From positions 448,554 through 479,724 of the forward strand of contig WELA01002985.1 in assembly GCA_009602735.1 (NCBI GenBank): a stretch of DNA of 31,171 bases, read 5' to 3'. The stretch is from Mesotaenium endlicherianum (lineage: Eukaryota; Streptophyta; Zygnematophyceae; Zygnematales; Mesotaeniaceae). This document shows positions 1 through 9,619 of this stretch, one piece after another (within the stretch, counting starts at the first letter, position 1; each line of letters begins with the position of its first letter). The translations under genes were made by a program, and so were the position numbers. The notes beneath the pieces were generated by a model. It was not told the origin of the DNA. It saw only the letters and a program-made list of their open reading frames with translations, and made no database searches.

Positions 1-16
1 GGGGGGGCTATTGTAC

Positions 17-1527
17 TTGGTGAGGGGGCTGTAGAGCGATCGCAATTGGGGGCCGACACCTATCACATCCAGGGCCCTCCAGGCGTTCCCCCAGAGGCTG
101 AGGGCCGCCCCGCCCTTGAGCGCGGTTGCTTGCTCCAGCACCTTCGCCCGAATGCCGACCCTGCCAAATGCAGCCGGGCAGAACAGACAGACAGCGAGAC
201 ATGCAGAAGACAGTCAGACATGCAGACAGGCAGACAGGCTGGCTCTTTCAATCCAGTCAGACAAGGACAGGCTGCCAGCTGGCACAGAACAGGTACAAGG
301 CAACACAGGTGGCAGCACCAGAGCGTGTGCTTGTGCATTGAGCCACCAGGGAGAGTTGCCTTGTACATCGAGAGCACCAGTAAACACACGCGTGCATCAA
401 TGAACATACATGCCAGGACATAAGTATATATGAAAAGTCATATACAGTGTGTGTATGCTACGTCATACCTACATCCAAAATACAGGAAAATCAAAAGAGC
501 GATGGAGTACTTATCAGTGACTACAGCATCGTCGGAAGGATCAGCCTGGTCGAGGGCCCCAACAGCCAGTGCACGGGTCTGTAGTCGTATGACAGCGTGG
601 CAAAATCTGCCTTGAACTTTTATCATCTCAAGAGATGTGAACAAATTTCTCATCACCTTCTGAATGCAGAATTTACCAAAACTGGAGAGATTTAGCATAC
701 ATTGAGACCAAGGGGGTGAGGGGGGAGGGGGGAGGGGGGGAAGTGGAAATCAACTCAGAGCCAGCAGCTGCTCGTAATTTTAGTGTCAACAGGGTTCAGA
801 GCTGCTGCAAGATTTTCGCATCAGGGACGGCCCCAAAGTCAAAAGCTCCCGGCTGCAAGCCACCGATTCTTTTCACAAGCCCTGAGCGAACTAAGTTGCC
901 AATGCAGGACCTTCTGAGACATGCCGTAATCAAAGAAGGTGCTTACTTGTGCAGTGCTAGGGCAGTAGCTAGCCCCGCAACTCCACCCCCTACGATCAGA
1001 ACCTCCTCGTCATTGCCGCCTGCATTGCCTGACTCGTCAGTCTCCAATCCCGCTCTAACACCTTTGGCAGAGGACACTCTGCAACTCCCTGCTCTCCTAC
1101 GCGACCTCATGAGTGTAGGAGATGCCCCCGCACTGCTTGCACAGCCGCTGCTTCTGCTCCATTGATGGTCGAAATGTGAGGTCCCGAAAACAAAAGAAGA
1201 CACGTGGTCCAGTGCAGCAGTTTGGAGAGCTTTGGGAGAAAGGCACCAAGACGATAAGGAATCTGATGGGTGACTGGTTCTACCACCCAGACGCCGCTTC
1301 ATTACAGAACCTGTAAAGTTTCTGCACTGTAGATGCTCAACATTTGGGCCAGAGACAATTCTTCCAATAGGCGCAGCGCAAGAGGGAACTGCTGACTTAT
1401 TTTTCAGTCTGCCACGTGCATAGCTACTCGTTTCATGAAATTTACTCTGCTGGTCTGAAAGTCCCCTAGCATCTGAGGAGCTGGGGTAGGCTGAAACAGC
1501 AAGCGATAGAGCGGAAACTGCCGCCAT
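17..1527 (-). CDS. FAD-dependent monooxygenase, plastid-type (zeaxanthin epoxidase/CTF2-like), 5' part
   Basis: Two exons read on the minus strand: 1527-947 and 160-17. The start is the ATG at 1527-1525, giving MAAVSALSLAVSAYP, a Ser/Ala-rich N-terminus typical of plastid transit peptides. Exon 1 ends in the FAD-binding Rossmann motif VLIVGGGVAGLATALAL (about residues 176-192, GxGxxG) at a GTAAGC donor. Exon 2 follows a CAG acceptor with matching phase and continues as VGIRAKVLEQ, then WGNAWRALDVIGVGPQLR, which matches the region after the first FAD motif in plant MO1/CTF2 monooxygenases. These flavoenzymes hydroxylate or epoxidise small organic substrates; the substrate cannot be told here. 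The leader before the Rossmann fold is long, about 175 residues. A donor (GTACAA) followed by a C run lies at the window edge; the NADPH-linked and C-terminal FAD motifs are outside the window. Family call is firm, subfamily tentative. Confidence 0.85.
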
Positions 1528-1562
1528 TAGCACGCCCTATGGCCCACTAAATACAATACATT

Positions 1563-1574
1563 CCAATATATACC
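1563..1574 (-). promoter_or_regulatory. TATA-like element upstream of the FAD monooxygenase
   Basis: On the minus strand the sequence GGTATATATTGG lies about 40 bases upstream of the proposed ATG at 1527. The position fits a core promoter with a short 5' leader. This rests only on the motif and its spacing. Confidence 0.35.
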
Positions 1575-1791
1575 CGCTCACCTTAGTAATGCACAAGCTA
1601 CCTTTGCCCCTTCCAGTAACGCAACACCAATGTCTTTTTTGGAGTCGTTCTGTGCTGCTTTGTGCATGATTTGGGACTCACTACCAATTTGAACAGCTCC
1701 TCCACTGTCAAGATGTATCTTCATTTAATCTCACTGTACGGAAAGCATCAGGTAGCTTAACGTGGCATTTATCGTGAACGTGGCTGAAAAA

Positions 1792-2440
1792 GGGCCCTGA
1801 ACTGTGCTGAACTGGCCCTGAACTGCCTTTTCTCCATGTTGACATGGCGGTCTTTTAAAGACCAGAAAAGTCATACGCCGACAGAGCCCATCTACTGACC
1901 ACGATGACCCAGCGATGACCCACAGTCATGTGCCTGATCACGCGTGGGAACATGCGAGTAGGCATATTGGCGTTAGTAAAGACGTCAGGGGAACGCGAGT
2001 AGAGACGGGCAGGAGCAGGCAGGAGTACGCGAGCAGAGATGGAAGGGGTACGCGAGAAGGATGGCAGGGGTACGAGAACACGAACGTCAGGCGTTACGCG
2101 ACTAGAGACGGCAGGGGAACGCGCAGAGATGGCAGGGGCACGCGAGTAGAGACGGCAGGTATTCGCGAGCAAAGATGGCAGGGGTACGCAAATAGAGATG
2201 GCAGGGGCACGCGAGCAGAGGTGGCAGGTGTACGATAGCAGAGATGGCAGGATTACGAGAACAGGGATGGCAGGCGTACCCGAGCAGAAACGGCAGCGAT
2301 ACGCTTGCCCTCGTACCCTGCCATCAGCCTGCCATCTCTGTTCTCGTGTCTCTGACATCTCTGCTGTCGTACTTCTGCCGTCTCTCCTCTCGTACCGCTA
2401 TCGTCTCTGCTCGCGTACCCCCTGCGTCCCTCCTTGCTAC
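1792..2440 (+). repeat. Minisatellite-bearing foldback repeat, copy A
   Basis: Starts with GGGCCCTGAACTGTGCTGAA, followed by a unique arm to about 1990. About 14 degenerate units of roughly 22 bp then follow (consensus AGAGATGGCAGGGGTACGCGAG). Near 2305 the units flip to the reverse complement (CTCGCGTACCCCTGCCATCT type) and run to about 2437, so the block can fold into a long hairpin. A second copy of the arm and units lies inverted at 26946-27383. Open frames across it are repeat translations, not genes. It could be a non-autonomous foldback-type transposon or a dispersed satellite; no transposase was seen. Confidence 0.85.
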
Positions 2441-3820
2441 CGACATTCCGTCAACGCGCGCCGTCCCATGTGGGAATTCTTTGGTGTGTTCCAACTTTTT
2501 AATAACTACGTTATTATCGCCGCAGACTTTGCGTCATTCGAAAGCCCTCCTGTACTTTTGTATCTATTTCTTTCATGGATGAAATTCCGCCCCCTATAAT
2601 TCAAATCAGGACGGAACAGTCTTCTCGAGTCGTCTATCCGGAAAACCACAGCCGCAACGCATCCCCCCGGAGCAGGATTTCTTTAGCGCAGTCGAACATC
2701 TGCAGCTCGGTTGTTACCAGTTGTCACGTCGATCTCTGTAGCCAGAGAAGCAGAGAGAATTAGAGCAAGGTAGCACCTGCTAGACCATATATATGCCCCC
2801 CGGCTGCCCCAGACCAGAAGTCGTTAATTGTTTGTTTGTAAGAGGTCCTATAGGATTCATCGAGTTTAAAGAGCTGTCACATCGGTTAGGAAGCATACCT
2901 CACCATCGACTTGACCTTTCAATGTTGTAAGAGAGGGACCCGCGGTAGAGCACGGATAACGTGCATTCAAAGTCGCGTGACTTGAAGATACTCGAGAGTG
3001 CTGGGGAGCTAGACTTGTTAAGACTTTACCCAGATTTTATCCACCCCTCCCATCGAGACCCCCGATCAACGGAGAAAGATACTATTCTTCTTCAGCTTGT
3101 ACCCGACTACAATGACTTTTGCTATCACTGAAACGCGTCATATCCTATATCGGGAAATAATGAGCACAAAGCAGAACGAAGCTGAAGACCAGGAGGAACC
3201 TTTTAAGCATAAGTACCACAGTAGTCGACTCAAGCATTATTACATGCTTCGACCAGCTGGCTGCCTTTCGTTCTGCACGCTGTCCTACTCGCCATTGTGT
3301 CCCTGAACGCCAAGAGGGGTGAGTCTCGAAACAAAAAACTGACCTTTTCTCAGTCCAGCATGCTTAGAAGAACACGTGAAATGCAACCAATTCCTTTTTT
3401 TTGAAGGTTCAATATCATTGGGTTCATCTGCTAATTGAAAATCGAAGAGGAAGCTTCCATGCTGTTTTATTGATATAGGCGAGTTTAATGGAGTGACTTG
3501 GGCAGACAAGCCATTTATTGCAATTTAAGATGTAACTATTGCAAACAGATCGTTGTGCCGTTGCAAGTTCAATACTTTTTACGATAGTCACACGGTCAGG
3601 TCCCTCATTATCATATGTCAAACTTAAACCGTGTTTTTAACCATGTTGATATGAGTGCATGCCTCATGTATATGCCAGTTTTTTTGGGAACGGAAGAGAA
3701 GTTAAGAAGCAAGGTGAATGTACATTATATGTGTATTGTCGTACATTTGCCAACAGTGTCGCCATGACCCATGCAGAGACAAGTTCCAGATAAGTTCCAA
3801 GTCTACAGCTCCACAAGGAC
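2441..3820. other. Spacer upstream of the GDSL gene, with an LTR-like stretch
   Basis: No recognisable protein gene. About 2710-3090 has the look of a solo long terminal repeat. It has a TGTTACCAGTTGTCACGTC start near 2710 and a TATATATGCC box near 2787, followed by a transcript-leader-like region. No paired LTR, primer binding site or target-site duplication was identified. The rest is unassigned AT-richer sequence that presumably contains the GDSL promoter; no clear TATA box could be fixed. Confidence 0.3.
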
Positions 3821-6800
3821 ATGGCTTCATGCAAGGCCTTCCTCCTTGCCATTGTTGTGACCTCTGCACTCCATGGAAGCATGGCCAAAATTACCGCCAT
3901 TTTCACTTTTGGTGACTCAACTGCTGATGTTGGCACAAACAATTATATGAAGACACCCCTTGTCGCCGACAGACCACCGTATGGCCGAAAATTCATCCCG
4001 CAAAGGGGAAGCTTCAGCGATGGCAGGCTGATCGGTGACTACTTAGGTATGAGGGTACAAGTCTCCGCTGATGCCCAGCAGGACCAATGTTCTTGACAAT
4101 TGTATGTATCGTGTATGTGTGCTGTCAATGGCGTGTCCTTGAAGTGCAGCTCCTTTAAAGCAGGAACATTCTATCAATTTTGATTCAACTCTTTGATTGC
4201 TATAAATCAGTTAAGACACCTACTATATATTTTCCTCCTCATTTATTCAAATAATTGGAGAAAATTACAAGAGTCTGCAATACAACAAATAAGCACATTG
4301 CACTTTCGTATGTCTATGGTCTCAATTATGTAGATACTCTATATTACTTGCTGTTTGTTGTTTCTCGACTTCCTAATTTTAAACAACATTGTCTATATGT
4401 CAGGCTTGCATTCATTTGCTCCTTTATATCGTCAGCCACTGATCATTGATACCTGCTGATTGTTATTGTGTGGCTGACTTGCATGGATGTCTGCAGCCAT
4501 CAAGCTGTGTCTGCCTGTCGCTCCTCCGTACCTGATGCCATATGCCAACTTTGAGTATGGAGCCAACTTTGCATCTGGAGGGTCAGGAATCACCAACGTC
4601 AACTCAAACATAGTGAGCGCTCCGCTGACTAGCAGCCACCCGCTGTCACGCATGCTACTCTACGTTCACGTTGCAGAGCATGTCATCTACACAATGAACC
4701 CCCAGCGTGGCGATTGTTACAAGTTATACTGGCCCCTTCGCTACACCCTCAGTGCCCTTGACTCCACCTGGTCTGTCGGCTCCTTGATTGCATAAGCTGT
4801 CCTCACACTTTCGACGGGCACACTGTTTCTCGAGCTTCTGACTTAATTGCAATGTACGCGGTTGAGTGTAAGCTTGATCAAGCAGAGAAGTAGTCTGAGA
4901 AATGTTGACGATTGTCCAATGGACGATGTGGTGGTTGAGTTGCCGCCCCGACTTAGTTGATGTCCTCTCAAGTCCATAAACTAATCCTCAGAATGGACGA
5001 GGTCGAGCAGCGAGCCTGACCCCTCTCGTCTTGTCCATCCGTGCATGTGCCTCCAACTTCACGTTTGCAGTCAGTCACGCTGTCCAATCAGCTGCGCCAG
5101 TTTGCGGCTCTTCGGTCCTTACAGGCACCCCACAAGCTCCAGCCCGAGGTGAGTTCTCAAATTGCGCTACCTTTACATCTTGGCTGCATGGAGCCTTGCG
5201 CTGTGCTTTCCTCCTAGCTATTCATGGCTGCTGCTCAGTACGGCCCTGGCATCTCTGCACTCCGCCAGCTGCTGAGAGCCATGTCATGAGATGCTTTCCT
5301 TCTTCTTAGCTCGCTGTAGCCATGCGTGTGAGAACCCGTGGCTTAACGTGCTGATAGGAATGGTTGTGGACTTTGTTAATGCTCCCATCTTGTGGCACAC
5401 CGCCTTGCGTGCATAACCTCCCATGTGCTGCATGATGCTACCTCGATCTGGTCCGCACACCGTCCTCCGTGCAAGAGCTGCAGCTCGTTGCCAGGATATG
5501 CCGCAGGTCAGACATGTTGCAGATTTTTGATAGGGTGTGTGCGTGTGCAACGTTTGATTGTCCGTGTGCCTGCTGCATGCTGCGCTATTTTGTGCAGACG
5601 TTTCAAGGCGCTCTCTACATCATCAGCTCCAGAAGCAACGACTTGTTGGCGACAACTGCCGGTCAGACCGACTATACGGCACTCATTAAAGGCATGCTAA
5701 AGAGGCTTGCCGGCGACATCCAGGTCGGCTTCTTCTGGCCCTTTCCGTCCTGTTCTTCAGAAGTGGAGATGTGTAATCATGGCATAACCTCTGGTTGGGC
5801 ATGACCTGCCTGTCAGTCGGGGCTCATCGGATTCTCTGGGACTGATGTGTAAGATTAACACGGGAGTGGATTGCATGAGGGCAGATGCGAACGGATGGCT
5901 TCTGTGGAAGCTTCAATGCTTAGAAGCATGCATCGGGAACATCTGCACGTTACATCCTTGTATCTGTGAGTGACTTGAGGTGCTCTGCATTGTAGCTCTT
6001 CCCAGCTTGCATGGAGACGAGCTTTCATGTCTTCAGAGAGGGCCAAGCCACGCCCTCCAACTTGTGCTTTGAGCCTACTGCACTTCTGTGGATTCCGTGC
6101 CGTCTGACTGGCGTAAGGCGTACGTGTGTCTTTGCCACATTGGCGGGGATTTGGATCTGGATTAACAAGCAGGCGTTGTATGGGAAAGGCGCGCGCAAGA
6201 TACTGGTGTTTGAGGTGCCACCCCTGGGGTGTGCTCCCGCCACTCTCGCTTCGTATGAAGGAACGGAGAACGGAGGTTGCATCTCGTCTGTGAATGCTGT
6301 GGTGAAGTCCTACAACCTGCCACTCAATGAGACACTCGCAGGCTTGAGGGCTGCCCTGCCTCGCGCAACCATCCTGCTGGCGCGTGTGCAAGACTTCGTC
6401 ACAGCCGCTGTTGGCAACCCTTCTAAACATGGTAAGTCACAAAGAGCTTTGTGGCTGGAACCCTTTTGGTGCTTCGCTGGTGCCCGCCAGCTTGGCTCAC
6501 TTTTGAAAGCTGTGTCAGTATGCATGTGTGAATAAGCTATCGCCACACTTGCGGTGCTCTGTCCTTTCTCGCTGCAAGTTAACTAGTCGCTGCACTTTTC
6601 TAGACATACTCTGCGCGCTCGAGCATCAGGTTGGCATTCTTTGACCTGTATGCCTGGTCTCAAATCTTGGACAGTTTGGAACAACCCTCTGGCGCATGTA
6701 TCAACCACTCGGAAGAGATACTGCATGTGAGTAGCTTGTCATCTTGTCCTGACAGTAGGCACTCATCCACACCCTTTCCCCATGTGATTAATGATTGTCA

Positions 6801-7058
6801 TTGCGATCGCCATGAGCCAATAACCTAGCAGGCTTCAGGTATGCCGCTGACGCATGCTGCGGAGGAGGCTTCAAAAGGGCCATAAGAGCGTGCGGCACCC
6901 TATACTCAGGCACATGCAGGGCCCCAGGAAAGTTTGTGTGGTGGGATGCGTCGAACCCCACGCAGCACTTGTACAACTTACTCGCGGATTTGGTGTACGA
7001 GGGGCCGCCAACAGCCATCTTTCCAATCAATGTAGCAACTCTTGCAAAATTGAAGTAG
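3821..7058 (+). CDS. GDSL-type esterase/lipase (SGNH hydrolase), secreted, six exons
   Basis: Exons 3821-4046, 4497-4612, 5071-5148, 5598-5723, 6173-6431 and 6832-7058 join in phase to 343 residues plus stop, the usual length of plant GDSL lipases. Residues 1-22 form a signal peptide, so the product is probably secreted or apoplastic and would hydrolyse ester bonds. Block I is FTFGDSTADVG (nucleophile Ser33). Block II is NFASGGSGI (about 99-107). Block III is ISSRSNDLL, with Asn154 kept but the usual Gly of GxND replaced by Arg152. The middle region has RKILVFEVPPLGCAP, and exon 6 starts in the ...NPSKHGF-ACCGGG region. Block V reads WWDASNPTQ: Asp307 is kept but the catalytic His is Asn310. 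Introns are conventional, with GTATGA, GTGAGC, GTGAGT, GTCGGC and GTAAGT donors. Family assignment is secure; catalytic activity is doubtful. Confidence 0.92.
6630..6726 (+). other. Candidate cassette (poison) exon or vestigial exon inside GDSL intron 5
   Basis: Bounded by a CAG acceptor (to 6629) and a strong GTGAGT donor (from 6727). One frame reads LAFFDLYAWSQILDSLEQP, which resembles the FFDxYxxxxxII segment of GDSL lipases that normally precedes NPxxYGF. However, exon 5 already ends with its own version (VQDFVTAAVGNPSKHG) and splices in phase to exon 6. At 97 bp, inclusion would shift the frame and give a stop soon after entering exon 6. It is either a relic of a duplicated exon or an exon whose inclusion turns off the gene. 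Confidence 0.45.
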
Positions 7059-9619
7059 TTGCCATCTGTCCCTAGGGTGTTTGATTCATCCCTTTGCTTT
7101 CTGGTTTTTTTGCATCATTGTTAAGCTTCTGTTCCAGTCCCACGTGTAGGCCAATAAGAGGTTTGTTTAATACATTTTTAGTTCCAACCTTAGCAGCATG
7201 GTCAGGTTAGCAGAGCCAGGGTGTGATCTCATAATGTTAAAGCCCACAGCGCGCGCTTAATTGCAAAAGGTCCTGGTAGAAGGTCTTTTGCCTATTCTCA
7301 GATTTGATAAATGCATGGCTTACAAGTTGCAAGCCATCAGTGGACTGAGAAGCATTTGCCTGTGCTCCACTGTGATAATTATGCAGCTTACAAGTTGCAA
7401 GCAATTAATTGACGGTGTCTCTATTGTTGAGGCAATACCTATGGCCCCTTAACCCACCCTACGTTGAAGGAACCGAAGCTAAATATTATTGGCTTGCATC
7501 AGAAAAACCTCCTTCGCACACCTATCAGAGCTACACCTACCCCTCGTCTCCGGAATATGAAAAATCACCTCCATGTACTGCGCACGTGATAATGTGTATT
7601 GCTATGGGTGCTGACATGCATTTTGCACATCACCGTAAAGAGTATGCCTAGCAAGGCTCATGCTTAGACATGCCCTTGATCATAATTTCTTGACACCATA
7701 CAAGATACTGCTACACTCACTAATTGCTCACAAATTGACCTACAATCACAGTGCGCATAGCAACGCAAATGTGAGAACATTGAAATCCCAAATCCGAAAC
7801 CCTGAACTTCATACATCCACACCAACCTCACATCCTGCATCCTGCCCTTCCTTTCTCTCCCCTTCCTGCCGGTGACAGAGGTCCTGCAATTCTGCCCCCA
7901 TACTTGAAAACACTCAAAAACCACAAAGCTGCTTCTGTTCCAGTGCCTCCTTTCTCCTCCTTCAGCAGCTGCTGCTGGGCAGACCAGCTTGCATTGGTCC
8001 CTTTATAACCATGCTTTTCACTCAACCGTAATCCAGAGCTTTTACAATCTGATCCATCCCCTCTCCCTCCTGCCGCCTCCTTTCTCCATCTCACAAGCTC
8101 CCGACCTAGTATTCCCTCATTCCACCTGTTGACTCGGGATGCTAAGGTCTATGTTTGAACCCTGTACTGTGTAATGATTAGGGTGTATGACCTTGGACTA
8201 GGCTATGTTCAGGGTTGGAAGTCAGGATTCAGCTTCAGGTTTACCCTGCACTGACATGGGATAAGGTTTCGGATAAACCTGCACTTACTACCTGCACGCT
8301 GAAGCCTAATCCTAAGCATATAGACCCCTAGAGCCTGGTAGTCGTGTATCAGCTGAGAGTGTTTTGCGAGAGAGGGTCCCCCGTACACTGTACAATTTAA
8401 GCTTAAGCTTTAATCTTAGTATTACATTCAGATATTACCAGTATTATACATGTCGCCCTCCTCACTACAAGACTCAAGAAGATGGGTAAGGGAAGGTGGA
8501 GTGGGGACAGCGGAGGGGGATGTGGGAAGGACGGGCAAAATGAGCACCTGAGAGTGGATGAGGCGAGAGAAGCGTGATGGTCTATACTGTTGTCTGCATC
8601 AGGCTCTTGGCCGCATGCAGAGTACCAACAGTAGCACAAAAGACTATAAGACACCACCAACCGGAGTGACCTGCGACCACCTGAGACGCGCTCTTGACGC
8701 GTGGCACCTACATCACATTTTTGCGTGGTGTGCCTGTCACCGCATACGCAAAAGAAGGAACATAAAATATTCTCTACCTGCTAACCCCTTACGTCATCGT
8801 CCCGAAGGAAGAAGATACCCTCAAAGATGAGAATACTTCTTAGTTACATTGCTTCGTAACATGACTACTGCGCGGGGTTCATCAGCTATGTTGTTATCAC
8901 ATGAATGGATATGTCTGCTGCTTTACAGTTATCCCTTATTCGCAGAAATCATTCTGGAAGTGGCTAAGGATACGTCGAGCTTGGCCTAGTGGGCATTAAT
9001 TTTTATGCACAGAAACAGATGTTTCTTCATTTCTGCACACAAACGATAGAAGCATGCGAGGACAATGTATGTGATTTATACCTCTCAAAGCAATATTTTT
9101 ACAAGTTTGATCTGCATAATATGTGATAAGGAGATACTTTGTGCAGACGATTCATGATCGATTGCTGCTCCCGAAAGTAGTCAAACGTTTGATCCGGTTG
9201 CTGTCGTTACAAATCCCAGGTGTTCCATTTTAAACAATTTAAACCAGGGCGACGTTAAGGCGTCGTAAACTTGCGAACCATATCGGACATGAACGCTCAC
9301 CAGAATCCATTATTTGCCATCTGGGCTCGGAGATTGCATCAGTCATAAGTACTTGCCTTCACTTTTCTACAACCCAGAAATTAGAGCAAATTGCACTGAG
9401 ATTAGAGTGCATACTTTTGTTTCCACCTAGGTATCGGACGAAAGGGCTTGCATTGGCATTCTTTGCGGTGTAAGTATCACGTGTGCTGCGTAATATATAC
9501 CACAATACTTTCTCCGTTAGACGTGCAAAGCGAGTGTCATCTGGAGCTGAACAGAGGCTCGCTGGCGCACACTTGCGCCAGCAGGTGCCAGTAGACGCGT
9601 TGTGGGCCGCTGAAAAGGG
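7059..9619. other. Spacer between the GDSL and PPR genes
   Basis: No family was recognised in either strand. A 16-base direct repeat (GCTTACAAGTTGCAAG) occurs near 7318 and 7385. The stretch 8120-8340 is a degenerate tract of AGGGTT/TAAGGT-like words without a fixed period. The open frame at 8558-8830 is Arg/His-rich with no homology I recognise, and the minus frame at 9359-9637 is likewise unassigned. The 3' end of the GDSL transcript and the PPR promoter should lie here. Confidence 0.5.

Noticed and set aside
1855..2358. Minus-strand open frame with repeated RAPAISARVPLPSLL-like units
   Set aside because: It is a translation of the 22-bp minisatellite; the same peptide pattern appears at copy B in the opposite strand.
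5469..5597. Extra GDSL exon upstream of exon 4 (QELQLVARICRR...)
   Set aside because: It does not splice in phase with exon 4, and the exon 3 to exon 4 join already gives the expected spacing to the SND block.
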